Below the pieces are notes generated by a model that searched no databases, had not been told where the DNA came from, and saw only the letters and a list, made by a program, of their open reading frames with translations. Source: Pleurobrachia bachei (lineage: Eukaryota > Ctenophora > Tentaculata > Cydippida > Pleurobrachiidae). Taken from it: 64,000 bases of DNA. The stretch covers positions 81,019 to 145,018 of the forward strand of contig AVPN01000016.1 in assembly GCA_000695325.1 (NCBI GenBank), in the 5' to 3' direction. Positions 1 to 11,591 of the stretch are shown here, in pieces. The first letter of the stretch is position 1. Every line of letters starts with the position of its first letter. The translations under genes were made by a program, and so were the position numbers.

Positions 1-2028
1 GAGTGCAGCTACCCCCGCACCGATAAAGATTGTCAACCAAGTTCCCAAGGAGAACCATGTCTCTCTAAAAGATGCTTTCCAGAGTCGACTACCTCCTGCT
101 GCCACTGTCACACCCCCTGATGATAATTCTAATGATTCTCAGTATAGTTTCACTGCTCCAACCACTGCTGGACAGAGATCGGGTAGTGAGAGTACTTCAG
201 ATCCTTCGGAGTTCAGTTTTGGTACACCTACTCCGGTGAAAAGTGTCGAGGAGATACTGAGGAGTGTCCGAGAGGTGATGAAGAAGGAAGAGGACGTGAA
301 AGAAGAGAAGATTGAGGTTCCAGCTAAAGAACCACCTGGTACGTGTGTCTATCTTTTGTTCTCTGTCTATGTGTGAAACACTGTATCTCCTATCTTTTGT
401 CTATCTCTGTCTATGTGTGAAACACTGTATCTCCTATCTTTTGTCTATCTCTGTCTATGTGTGAAACACTGTATCTCCTATCTTTTGTCTATCTCTGTCT
501 ATGTGTGAAACACTGTATCTCCTATCTTTTGTCTATCTCTGTCTATGTGTGAAACACTGTATCTCCTATCTTTTGTCTATCTCTGTCTATGTGTGAAACA
601 CTGTATCTCCTATCTTTTGTCTATCTCTGTCTATGTGTGAATCACTGTATCTGCTATCTTTTGTCTATCTCTGTCTGTATGTGTTACATCACATGATGAC
701 ACCCAGTACCCCACAGGAAGCTGGAGTTGTGTTCCCTGTAAGTTATCCAACCCGCTGCCACTGTCACACCCCCTGATGATAATTCTAATGATTCTCAGTA
801 TAGCTTCACTGCTCCAACCACTGCGGGGCAGAGATCGGGTAGTGAGAGTACTTCAGATCCTTCGGAGTTCAGTTTTGGGACGCCTACTCCGGTGAAAAGT
901 GTTGAGGAGATATTGAGGAGTGTGCGAGAAGTGATGAAAAAGGAGGAGAACGTGAAAGAGGAGAAGATTGAGGTTCCAGCTAAAGAACCACCTGGTACGT
1001 ATCTTTTGTCTATCTCTGTCCATGTGTGAAACACTGTATCTGCTATCTTTTGTCTATCTCTGTCTATGTGTGAATCACTGTATCTGCTATCTTTTGTCTA
1101 TCTCTGTCTGTATGTGTTACATCACATGATGACACCCAGTACCCCACAGGAAGCTGGAGTTGTGTTCCCTGTAAGTTATCCAACCCGAGCACAATGACGC
1201 GATGTAGTGGTTGTGAGGCGCCCAACCCAACATCCCTGATTAACCCTCTACCTGCTAACTCTCCTATTGGTATCAAGAGGGCACCCATCACCCCCATGAA
1301 GCCATCTCCTAAATTCACCAAACAGGTTAGAGAGATGAGGTTTTTTGTAGATGTGGGGGAGACCGGGGGAAAGAGATAAGAAATGGAATATTGGGGGAGT
1401 CTGGGAGGTGTTCACTGTGTGACGTCGTAGCGCACACACACATATTATCATGTGACAGTGTATAAAGGCCGGTTCTAACACCCATAAATTTCACTGCCAC
1501 AATGTTTGATTTGTTTTGTTCTCTAAGTAGCGTGCTCCTTTATCAGATGTCAGCACTTACGAGGATTTCTGAGGAGGAGAAGGAAGAGGAGAAGAAACCT
1601 GCAGTGACATTCACCCTCCCTAAACAGACAGGTAAAGGGTTAAATGATTATACTGTTTCTTTCCTCTCTTTAAGACAGAGAGAAAGAGAAATGATTTCTC
1701 AGAAATTCCCGAGAACTCGTATTCAAGAGAGATAGAGAGAAACAAAGCTAGAGAAAGCAAATAGTCAGGTCCACTAAAAGAAAGATTGACACATCACACA
1801 GTATCGGGGATCATTCTGTAGAACTTTACAACTTCTTTACCAGTCAAATAGTAATGGCGAATATATTACTTTACTGGTACATAATTGCAATTTGTGGTAT
1901 GGAGATTAAATAGTGCAGTCTATCCGAGTCTATCTCCGCCAGTCGTTTCAGTGTTGCGCTTGGCAGAGTTTCGTATGTGTATTGTATCCTGAGTTGGCTT
2001 ACTTATCAAGTGTACTGATCTTTTAAAC

Positions 2029-2082
<54 letters not shown>

Positions 2083-2740
2083 GTCTCTAACTATTCTCTC
2101 TCTCTCCTAGGTTGGGCATGTGATACTTGTCTAGTTAGAAACAAAGATGAGGATAGCAAGTGTGCTGCCTGTGAAACAGAAAAACCTGGTTAGTACTTCA
2201 TCCCTTTCTTATCATCTCCCTTTCCTATTTGTTACTTGATTCACTCCCCCCTCTCCGCCGTATAATTCCTTTCCTATTTGTCATAAATCATAATAATTTA
2301 GACAGCACTTTAGCTTCGTCTGATATTTAATATGTTTATAGTTATGTGTGTACTGTTATACTGGGGTGGGCATAAAAATGTCCTCCCTAGACGGCCCCCT
2401 AGACCAGCATAGTTCCAGATATCGTAAAGGGCTAAAACTTGGCAGAGTTACTCTATGGAACAAATAAATAAGTTGACTATAATTTCAGACCTTTAGTATG
2501 GACTGATTCTTTAAACATGTCGCACTTGTTTTCTCTCTCTCTCTCTATCTCTCACCACTAATAATCATACTCATTGCATAATCACACTCATCTCTCATTA
2601 TAATTGTATCGCTGTTACCAAATTATTGGCCGCAACAAATCGTGAGAGAGAGAGAGTGCGGAGATAGAGAGAGATGTAATGAGAGTTAGAGATAGCCGAG
2701 AGAGGGGGTATGATAGAAGAGAAGGGATCATGGTAAGCAT

Positions 2741-2777
<37 letters not shown>

Positions 2778-5700
2778 GAGGAAGAAATAGAAAACAGAGG
2801 CATAAAGAAACGCTTTGAGAGAGTAAATTAAACTGATGTAGAATTGAAAATAAAGATAGCTAGATTCAAGAAGAATAATGTTACGATAGTTATCTCTTTA
2901 TTATTCTGATGGGCAGGTGACTACACAACAGGTGTCCCTAACTCCCTCCTTGTGCCCCCTAACTCCCTCCTTGTGCCCCCTAACAACATACAACAGCTGT
3001 CTGCAGTACTGATGATCTATAAATGAATTGCCGAACTGCAGAATACAATGAATCACATCAACCCATTTCTCAGTGAACCTAACACCCTCCCAATTCAAAA
3101 GCCTCTTCCATCTCCTAACACCCCCCCTCTTCCCCTTCCTAACACCCCCTCTCTCTCCCCAGGTGCCGCCTCTGCTGCTCCAGCTCCATCCGCCACACCT
3201 CTCCTAAAGTTCCCTTCTTCCAATCCTCTGTTAGCGTTTGCAGCTAAGACCGGGTGGAAGTGTGACACTTGTATGTTGCAAAATGATGATGAGGTTGATA
3301 AGTGTAAGGCCTGCGAGACAGCTAAACCAGGGGCAAAACCAGCTGCGGCTGCACCCGCCAAAACTAGTGAGTTGATCTCTGTATAGTGTATATAGAAGTT
3401 AAGGTTGTCTGTACATAAAATGGAGTTGATTTTGGGCAATTATTGTGCTTTCAGAGTTAATAAATATATCTCCGTTATATATCTTATCTTATCCACAACA
3501 ACTAACAACACCTCTCTCTCTCTAGATGTACTACAGACGCTGGGTAGTTTCAAACAGTCTGGGTGGAGCTGTGGGACGTGCATGTTGACCAACACTGATG
3601 ATACGAACAAGTGCAAAGCTTGTGAGACCCCTAAACCCGGTGCCACTACTGCTTCTGATACACCAGCAGCAGCACATGCTGAGATTCCAAAGACGTCCTT
3701 CAAGTTTGGTCTGGCAGCAGGAAGTAGTTCTTCTACTCTGTCCTTTGGCACAAAACCAACCAGTGACGCTAAATCGTTCTCTTTTGGAATGCCGGCCAAG
3801 ACAGATACTACCACCAGTTTGAGTTTTGGAGATAAGAAGAAAGAGGGAGACGCTCCAACTTTTAGTTTTGGAGTAAAGCCAGCTGAGAAGGAGGCACCTG
3901 CATTTGGAACAACTGATAAACCAGCCGCTCCTACATTCTCGTTTGGTGCTGCTACTAAACCAGCTGAGGAAAAGAAGGATGTTCCTACTTTTAGTTTCGG
4001 TGCTACTCCTACTTCATCTACTGAGAGTGGGGACAAGAAACCAGCTTTCTCATTTGGTACTGCTGCTACTAGTGTGGACAAACCACTTGCACCAACATTC
4101 AGTTTTGGAGCTACTAAAAAAGAAACCCCAACCCCACCTACTTTTAATTTCGGGGGCACTCCTGCGACTGAAAAGAAACCTGAAGTAGCCGGGTTTTCAT
4201 TTGGGGCATCAACTGAGGCACCAAAACCAGCTCCAACATTTAACTTTGGGGGAACTTCTACAGCAGCTCCTGCTGAGAAAAAGGAGGCACCAACTTTCAA
4301 TTTCGGGGGAAGTACAACTTCTACAACTACTGAGAAAAAAGATGCTCCTTCGTTTAATTTTGGTGGAACTGCTACGGATACAAAACCTGCAGGAGGTTTT
4401 AGTTTTGGATCTGCGGCCACTCCAGCTGCCCCAACTTCAAATGGAGGGTTCACCTAGATGTACTACAGACGCTGGGTAGTTTCAAACAGTCTGGGTGGAG
4501 CTGTGGGACGTGCATGTTGACCAACACTGATGATACGAACAAGTGCAAAGCTTGTGAGACCCCTAAACCCGGTGCCACTACCACTACTAATACACCAGCA
4601 GCAGCTCCTGCAGATGCGCCCAAGACGTCCTTCAAGTTTGGTCTTGCAGCAGGAAGTAGTACTTCTACTCTGTCCTTTGGCACAACTCCAACCAGTGACG
4701 CAGCCCCTAAATCGTTTTCTTTCGGAATGCCGGCCAAGACAGATACCACCAGTAGTTTGAGTTTTGGAGATAAGAAGAAAGAGGGAGACGCTCCAACTTT
4801 TAGTTTTGGAGTAAAGCCAGCTGAGAAGGAGGCACCTGCATTTGGAACAACTGATAAACCAGCCGCTCCTACATTCTCGTTTGGTGCTGCTACTAAACCA
4901 GCTGAGGAAAAGAAGGATGTTCCTACTTTTAGTTTCGGTGCTACTCCTACTTCATCTACTGAGAGTGGGGACAAGAAACCAGCTTTCTCATTTGGTACTG
5001 CTGCTACTAGTGTGGACAAACCACTTGCACCAACATTCAGTTTTGGAGCTACTAAAAAAGAAACCCCAACCCCACCTACTTTTAATTTCGGGGGCACTCC
5101 TGCGACTGAAAAGAAACCTGAAGTAGCCGGGTTTTCATTTGGGGCATCAACTGAGGCACCAAAACCAGCTCCAACATTTAACTTTGGGGGAACTTCTACT
5201 GCAGCTCCTGCTGAGAAAAAGGAGGCACCAACTTTCAATTTTGGAGGAAGTACAACCTCTACAACTACTGAGAAAAAAGATGCTCCTTCGTTTAATTTTG
5301 GTGGAACTGCTACGGATACAAAACCTGCAGGAGGTTTTAGTTTTGGATCTGCGGCCACTCCAGCTGCCCCAACTTCAAATGGAGGGTTCACTTTTGGGGC
5401 TACAACTGCAGCAGCACCACCCAAACCTACATTCTCTTTCGGCGCTACCCCAGCCGCTACTTCGGTAAGTGTTTTGTTATGTTGAATACTTTTGTTGAAA
5501 ATGACCTTCAATTAGTTAATTAAACACCCTGTGTGTGTGTGTGTGTTAAGAACGTTTTTAAATTCCCTCATTTGTTTTGACTAACCGCTCCCTTTTTCCT
5601 CAGACCGCCAGCCCTGCTCCTACATTTAACTTTGGTGGCACCCCAAAAGCCCCAGCTCCTGCTGCCAGCACTTTTGGTAGTTCTGGTACTGGGTTCCAGA

Positions 5701-6755
5701 GTCAACTATGGGAACCGAGAATAGTGGTGACACAATGGATGCATCTAGTATGAGCCCTAAAGGGTTCTCATTCGGAGGGGCGGCTAAACCAGCAGCACCT
5801 ACACCGGGTGGTTTCAATTTTGGAGGATCTAACAACACCCCTGCTGCAAGTGAGTATATGACATCACAAAAGACATGTGTGTTCCCCCTCGCCACACTTT
5901 AAAGCATATAATTTCAGCGCGCCTTCCCATTTTACCGGGTGTCCCACATGTAGAGGACACATTGTCAGCACGAGTTATCCACCGCGCTATGTGCTTTGCT
6001 GCGCGCGGACACGAACCCGCCCGAAGGTTCAAATTTCAAGCAAGATGGTACACATCCGGGTTTGTTGCTTCCCGCCCTTGCTTTCTCTCCCCCCTCTCTC
6101 TCTAACTCACTAGCTCTCTCTTGTTTCAGGTGCACCAACTACGGGCTTCAACTTTGGAGGAGCAACAGGAAATAACAGCACAAGCACGTTTGGAGCCTCT
6201 TCTACTCCTTCATTTAGTTTCGGACAAAACAATAATTCAACCCCCGCTTTCGGACAATCCACATCTACTCCTGCTGTTCCCAAATTTGGTCAAACTTCCT
6301 CAGCCCCATCATTTGGTGCCACCCCCTCCGCGGCTCCCAGCACAGGATTCAGTTTTGGAGCTCCTGCTGCTACACCTAGTGCTGGTGGGTTTAGTTTTGG
6401 AGCGGCTGCACCAGCTGCCTCCAACAGTACACCAGGATTCAGTTTCGGGGCTTCACCTGCTCCCGCAGTTCCAGAAAACAAACCTTTCGCATTCGGAGGG
6501 GGAAACACAGCTACGGCCTCACCATCTTTTGGAAATACACCTGCAGCAGGAGGTTTCAATACAGCCAGTCCCTCATCTTCATTTGTTTTCGGAGGAGGTA
6601 ACCAGACATCTTCATCCCCCTCTCCGTTCCAATTTGGATCGGGAGGTGCAGCTCCAGGAACCCCAACACCCGGTGGAAATATGTTCCAACCCGTATCCAG
6701 TACCACGCCGAGTAGTAGGAAAATAAAGAAAGCAGTTAGAAGAACTAAACGATGA
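1..6755 (+). CDS. NUP153: NUP153-like nucleoporin, 3' part (5' end outside window)
   Basis: FG nucleoporin of the nuclear-pore basket; the family binds Ran and lamina and carries transport receptors. Apparent exons: 1-338, 1150-1325, 1547-1631, 2111-2188, 3163-3366, 3526-5464, 5604-5849 and 6130-6755. Four RanBP2-type zinc fingers (W-x-C-x2-C-x10-C-x2-C) lie at about 1152-1235, 2114-2180, 3253-3330 and 3562-3636. They are followed by dozens of FSFG/FNFG repeats and a basic C-terminus (RKIKKAVRRTKR), which is typical of NUP153. The model is not cleanly open. A 932-bp duplication in the large exon creates a TAG at 4455-4457. Exon 5604-5849 changes frame near 5690-5712, where its length does not fit the flanking phases. 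A partial duplication at 764-992 repeats an upstream exon. These breaks may be assembly errors, because the last exon stays fully open. The identity is sure; the exact exon chain is not. Confidence 0.88.
97..1149. repeat. Direct duplication inside the nucleoporin gene
   Basis: Sequence starting near 103 (ctgccactgtcacaccc) starts again at 764. There it abuts the first half of a zinc-finger exon that is cut off after residues WSCVPCKLSNP. The intact zinc-finger exon follows at 1150. The second unit is shorter because it holds fewer minisatellite copies. Codon-level differences are few. Confidence 0.8.
347..680. repeat. 44-bp intronic minisatellite
   Basis: About seven head-to-tail copies of a 44-bp unit (core tatcttttgtctatctctg) lie in the intron after exon 1-338 of the nucleoporin gene. 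Most copies are nearly identical; the last ones differ by single bases. A two-copy version follows the duplicated exon at 993-1110. Confidence 0.85.
2033..2080. repeat. (CT)n simple repeat
   Basis: A CT run in a nucleoporin intron, close to the acceptor of the exon at 2111. A GA run lies at 2745-2775. Confidence 0.95.
3526..5388. repeat. 932-bp direct duplication within the FG-repeat exon
   Basis: Units 3526-4457 and 4458-5388 both encode zinc finger 4 and the same series of FxFG repeats, with scattered substitutions and small indels (for example near 3650-3680 against 4582-4615). The length of 932 is not a multiple of three, and the junction reads GGG TTC ACC TAG, so the first copy ends in a stop. 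The junction TAG comes from the splice acceptor of the preceding intron, but the pyrimidine tract is missing in the second copy. Confidence 0.85.
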
Positions 6756-9204
6756 ATATAATTGTCATAGAGAGAAAGTGATCACTAAAATGGGACATAC
6801 TGCACGACAGGGGGTTATTATTTAAATGGGTAGTAGCTGTGTGTATTTATTGTCAGGTAGTATTTATTCTACGAGCTCTGCGTCAGGGTGTAAATATTAA
6901 GTGAGGACATTCACATTGTACTGGGTGATCTTCCTAGAGAGAGAGTGAGTGAGTTTTGCTGAGCTGCTGAGAACTTTAATTTTTGTACGACATTGCCCCC
7001 ATAGGACGCTGTATGTGTGTGTGCCAGAGATCTATTCGCGTTTTTCTGTGCTTAAGTGCGTTTGTATTAGAGCTGGTATACATGTTTGTAACAGTTTGTG
7101 TAGCGGGTTTATCAGTTTTTGACACGCAACCGAGACGGCAGCGTGTCTTAGTTTCACTGCGACGTTCTGACACTGTCAAAATAAACGTTTGATTCCTTTT
7201 AAAACAGCCCAAAACACGAAGTTTTCATTGTTAAACGGAGCCGTGGTTCATTCCAGAATCATTTCATGGGCGGAGTCCCGGGTTTGAACGGTGATTGGCT
7301 ACGCGCACTATTTCTGTTTAGCTTGATGCTTACAAGTGTACTTTCACCAGACTCAACTCAGTGCGCGCCCCAATCTTGTAGAGAAATGCCACCACTGGTT
7401 GCCACGGTTCCTGTCGCCCAGCACCCAAATGGCAAAGTTAGGGCCCGGTACAGACAGGGTGTCTTAAGATTAGAACACATTTAAATGGAGTTAATTTAAG
7501 AGAAAGAACTGGGAAGCAAATGTTACAATTTCATTTCATCAACAAATTAATCTTCAAATTCACTGTCAACAATTAATTAATTTACAGACAATTTATTTAC
7601 AATCACCAAAACTGTCCTTTAATTAGTCATCAGGATATGGTACTTTCACGCTGAGGCTGTAGCCTTTCCTTTTTTGAATCTCATCTTAAACCAACTACCA
7701 AAGAAATCCTCGTGCACGTTCAGACATTTTCGGATGATAAACTGAAACAGAAAAACAGTTCACAATCACATGCTAATTAAATAATTAACTAATTAAATAG
7801 CTGAATCAGTTGTAGCAAGATCTGGGAATGAACAAAAGTCAATGGATATCAACTTAACTGGCCTTCTTACCCGGATAGCAAACTGGTATTCTGACTGTAG
7901 AACGTAGTATACCGGCATGGAGAGAGTCAGGTAGCACAACTTGGCCTAATTGGGGGAACTTGGATTTAGGAACAGATTAGAAACAGAATTTATCTTTTCG
8001 TTATTCCGACTCTAGTGCTACTTAGTTTTTTAATTTATTCTACGAGCTCTGCGTCAGGGTGTAAATATTAAGTGAGGACATTGTACTGGGTGATCTTCCT
8101 AGAGAGAGAGTGAGTGAGTTTTGCTGAGCTGCTGAGAACTTTAATTTTTGTACGACATTGCCCCCATAGGACGCTGTATGTGTGTGTGCCAGAGATCTAT
8201 TCGCGTTTTTCTGTGCCTAAGTGCGTTTGTATTAGAGCTGGTATACATGTTTGTAACAGTTTGTGTAGCGGGTTTATCAGTTTTTGACACGCAACCGAGA
8301 CGGCAGCGTGTCTTAGTTTCACTGCGACGTTCTGACACTGTCAAAATAAACGTTTGATTCCTTTTAAAACAGCCCAAAACACGGCGTTTTTCTTGTTTAA
8401 CTTAAACGGAGCCGTGGTTCATTCCAGAATCATTTCATGGGCGGAGTCCCGGGTTTGAACGGTGATTGGCTACGCGCACTATTTCTGTTTAGCTTGATGC
8501 TTACAAGTGTACTTTCACCAGACTCAACTCAGTGCGCGCCCCAATCTTGTAGAGAAATGCCACCACTGGTTGCCACGGTTCCTGTCGCCCAGCACCCAAA
8601 TGGCAAAGTTAGGGCCCGGTACAGACAGGGTGTCTTAAGATTAGAACACATTTAAATGGGGTTAATTTAAGAGAAAGAACTGGGAAGCAAATGTTACAAT
8701 TTCATTTCATCAACAAATTAATCTTCAAATTCACTGTCAACAATTAATTAATTTACAGACAATTTATTTACAATCACCAAAACTGTCCTTTAATTAGTCA
8801 TCAGGATATGGTACTTTCACGCTGAGGCTGTAGCCTTTCCTTTTTTGAATCTCATCTTAAACCAACTACCAAAGAAATCCTCTTGCACGTTCAGACATTT
8901 TCGGATGATAAACTGAAACAGAAAAACAGTTCACAATCACATGCTAATTAAATAATTAACTAATTAAATAGCTGAATCAGTTGTAGCAAGATCTGGGAAT
9001 GAACAAAAGTCAATGGATATCAACTTAACTGGCCTTCTTACCCGGATAGCAAACTGGTATTCTGACTGTAGAACGTAGTATACCGGCATGGAGAGAGTCA
9101 GGTAGCACAACTTGGCCTAATTGGGGGAACTTGGATTTAGGAACAGATTAGAAACAGAATTTATCTTTTCGTTATTCCGACTCTAGTGCTACTTAGTTTT
9201 TTAC
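6756..9204. other. Intergenic region between convergent gene ends
   Basis: No supported gene. It holds the 3' untranslated region of the nucleoporin gene (a polyadenylation-type AATAAA lies near 7183) and a 1.17-kb direct duplication. The short open frames here are identical in both copies and have no coding features. Confidence 0.6.
6862..9203. repeat. 1.17-kb direct tandem duplication, non-coding
   Basis: Units of about 6862-8032 and 8033-9203 are nearly identical (offset 1165-1171 bp). They differ by a 6-bp deletion near 6920/8085, a 6-bp difference near 7225/8395 and a few substitutions. The junction lies in a T-run (gtttttta). Confidence 0.9.
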
Positions 9205-9712
9205 TCAACAATATTCTAGGCGAACCTTCATTGATTTGATTTCATCAGCTATATCGATGTGAGAGAAGGTTTCGAACCGTTCCAATTGTTGCAATACTCT
9301 TTCATCTGTCATAAATCTGGCAACTTCCAATTCCTCCAGTGCGTCTACATACCTGGAGGAGAGTGGAGTGTGTTGGGGTGGGGATAGAACGAGAGATGTA
9401 GTGGGAACTGAGATTGATGAGGGCAGGGAAGAGGGGGAGAAGGGAGGGCGATTTGGTGGGGAGAGAATAGTGGGAGACTTGGTGGGGAAAGAGACTTGGT
9501 GAGGATGGAAGGAAAGTGGGCGTAGAGAGAAGGGGAGGGGGATGGGGTCTGTTAAAATAACTTACCATTCCTGTTTAGAAGATGGTTTCTTCTTATCACT
9601 ATCCACAATCCGTGTTGTCCTATCAACCTTGCGGACATCCACCATACCCAGACTGAGGGCTGGGGCATGCTTCAGAGCGTGGAACCTCCTCGTAAATTTC
9701 TCTTTGTCGTCC
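9205..9712 (-). CDS. Unidentified protein, C-terminal two exons only
   Basis: Two exons on the minus strand, 9566-9712 and 9205-9352, join in frame through a good donor (GTAAGT) and acceptor (CCTCCAG). They encode about 98 residues ending in VRLEYC. The sequence is charged and helical, with a basic start (DDKEKFTRRFHALKH) and an amphipathic end. The first exon has an acceptor (CTTCCAG) and starts in phase 2, so upstream exons are required. None is visible in the 300 bp before the next cluster gene, so the 5' part is missing or was removed by rearrangement. I do not recognise the protein. Confidence 0.5.
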
Positions 9713-9839
9713 CTGGAAGGAGGGTGAAACACAGAGAACAGGTGTATGTGCGTGAGAGAGTGGAGTGTTGTGAATGTCTGTTGTTGTGTTGAGTGTGGGG
9801 TGTTGTGGGGCGATCGGTGAGGGTTTGGGAGGGTGGGTG

Positions 9840-11590
9840 ATTGGGGAAATAAAACACAAATTCAAAATTAAAACAGTACTCAAGGATAAACAAATCAATG
9901 TTACACACAATCACTAAAATTACAATTCTGGTGAAATAACATCAAAGGGTTTGATCAGCGAACAAGTTCACTGGAATTCAGTTTCATTTCTTTCTATTGT
10001 CCAGTCAGCAGCTGTTTTTATCAGATCGCTTTTGGTTTTGATCTTCGAATGGCCTTCCTTGACCATTGTTCACCACGCTTGTACTTCTTCACCTTATTCT
10101 GGTAGTAACTAGCATTCCGGGCAGACACATCTTCGTATGGTAGGTTCACCTCAGCCAATTGGTTGGGTGCAGCCTCCTTCTTGAGGTTAACCTTGGAGAG
10201 CACATGATCAGCAGATCGACCCGACAGCTCCTCATACTTTTGTCGGAGGTCCTGGTTCTGTCGTTTCAGAACATCATAAGCAGCGAAATCTCTTTGCTTT
10301 TCCTCCTCCAATTTCTTCATCTGTTTGAGGATTACTTCAATGTTAGCTTGCATCTTTGCCTTCTTTTCCGCAGCATGGCGCAGCTTGGTGGTCTGATCCG
10401 CAATGAGGGTCCGGTGGTCAACGATCCTATCGATGATTTGTCCCGTTAGGCTTCTCAGCTGATCAGCAAACTTGACATATTCGTTGTGACCGGATCTCTG
10501 GCCCATATCGGCCATTTCCTCCAAGGTCTGCAGTTTTACAATACCGGTGGCAATACGGGCCTTCAGCTTCGCTACCAGCGCCTTCTCTCGTTCCTTCATG
10601 CTAGCGGTGGTGGTGATGATTTTACTGATCTTGAAAACCTCGTCATTCCCCCTGCTGATCTTCTTGTAGTACATCTCGATCTCATCCTGTTTCAGTTGAG
10701 CAATCTTAACGAGACAATTCATCAGTCCAGTGGGGTCTTCATCGTCGTCAAGGTCACCCAGGTAGATTGGCTGGGTGATGATCTCGATGTTCTTTCCACA
10801 GCTTTCTCCAAAGTTGTTTGCATGCCGAGCCTGGGGTAACCCAGGTGCACTGCTTTTCTCCTGGAGGGCCCAAATAACAAGAAGATCATCGTTTCCGAAC
10901 TCCACAACATCCTCAATGTCCACAACAGACCGGAGTTCCTTCAGCCTCTGTTCTCTTTGGTTCTTTTTGATGAAGGAGAAGGGTTTCTCCTGCTCTGTCA
11001 GCTCAATCAAGTACTTCAGCTGTTCCCTGGGCAGGATCAAGTCATCATTCTTAGCCTGGTCACCGAACTCGACAAGTTTGGCGTTGGGGAAACTGTGGAT
11101 CTGCCAGATAGGAAGACTGCTCTCCATCTCCTGCAGCTTGGGGTATACCTTCTCAAAGGTGGCATTTGAGTACCAGGTGTACGCTCGGTCCTGGACTGTA
11201 GTGGTCCTGGACCGTAAGACGTTCCATGAGAGCCTGAAGCTCAGGGGTGATCTCAGGTTGAAACATTTTGTCTCTCACACCGTCACTTCATGCGCTCTGT
11301 GAGGGTTCGATTATAGATCAATTGAAATACAGAGAATAGGTGTATGCGTGGGGTCTGTTGTTGTGTTGAGTGTGTTTGGGGCGATGGGCGAGCTTTGTGC
11401 CTTTGTGGGAGGGTGGGGTGCGATTGGAATTTGGGGATAATAAAACACGGATTCAAATCTAAAACATTCAGGGTTTAACAATTCAAGATTACACACAATC
11501 ACTCAATTACAATTACAATTCTGGTGAAATAACAATACATCAATGGGTTTGATCAGCGAACAAGTTCGCTGGAATTTGGCCAGGAGTCAG
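9840..11590. repeat. Conserved 3'-flank module, two copies
   Basis: The 3' flanks of cluster genes C' (about 9840-10000) and A (about 11440-11575) are alike. Shared pieces include tttgatcagcgaacaagtt(c/t), caattctggtgaaataac and ttacacacaatcact, followed by a stretch with aataaaacac. The similarity lies outside coding sequence, so it is either retained from duplication of gene plus spacer or maintained for expression. Confidence 0.65.
10021..11266 (-). pseudogene. Coiled-coil protein C, second copy with broken N-terminus
   Basis: Paralogue of the gene at 20184-21550, about 85-90% similar at protein level by eye. A start at 11266 opens in the family frame (MFQPEITPELQA). A 16-bp tandem insertion near 11195-11212 (gtccaggacc repeated around acta) then shifts the frame, which soon stops. 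The remaining frame is open from an internal Met at 11127 for 368 residues: a globular head, a CGKNIEIITQ signature, a long coiled coil and a basic tail with PYEDVSAR. It lacks the roughly 110 N-terminal residues seen in the other copy. It could still be expressed as a shortened protein from the internal Met; otherwise it is a decaying duplicate. The function is unknown. Confidence 0.65.
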
Positions 11591-11591
11591 T

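Noticed and set aside
3440-5511. Long antisense open frames opposite the FG-repeat exon
   Set aside because: They mirror the repeats on the opposite strand (low-complexity Pro/Lys/Val composition), are created by the codon bias of the repeats and have no splice or start context.
7266-8655. Pair of 72-codon open frames in the intergenic duplication
   Set aside because: Identical only because the DNA is duplicated; no coding signal, and the frame does not extend into any neighbour.
9672-9914. Minus-strand frame of 80 codons upstream of the truncated gene, considered as its missing 5' exon
   Set aside because: Low-complexity Pro/Thr/His sequence that resembles the non-coding module at 11311-11502; it does not supply the phase-2 junction needed.
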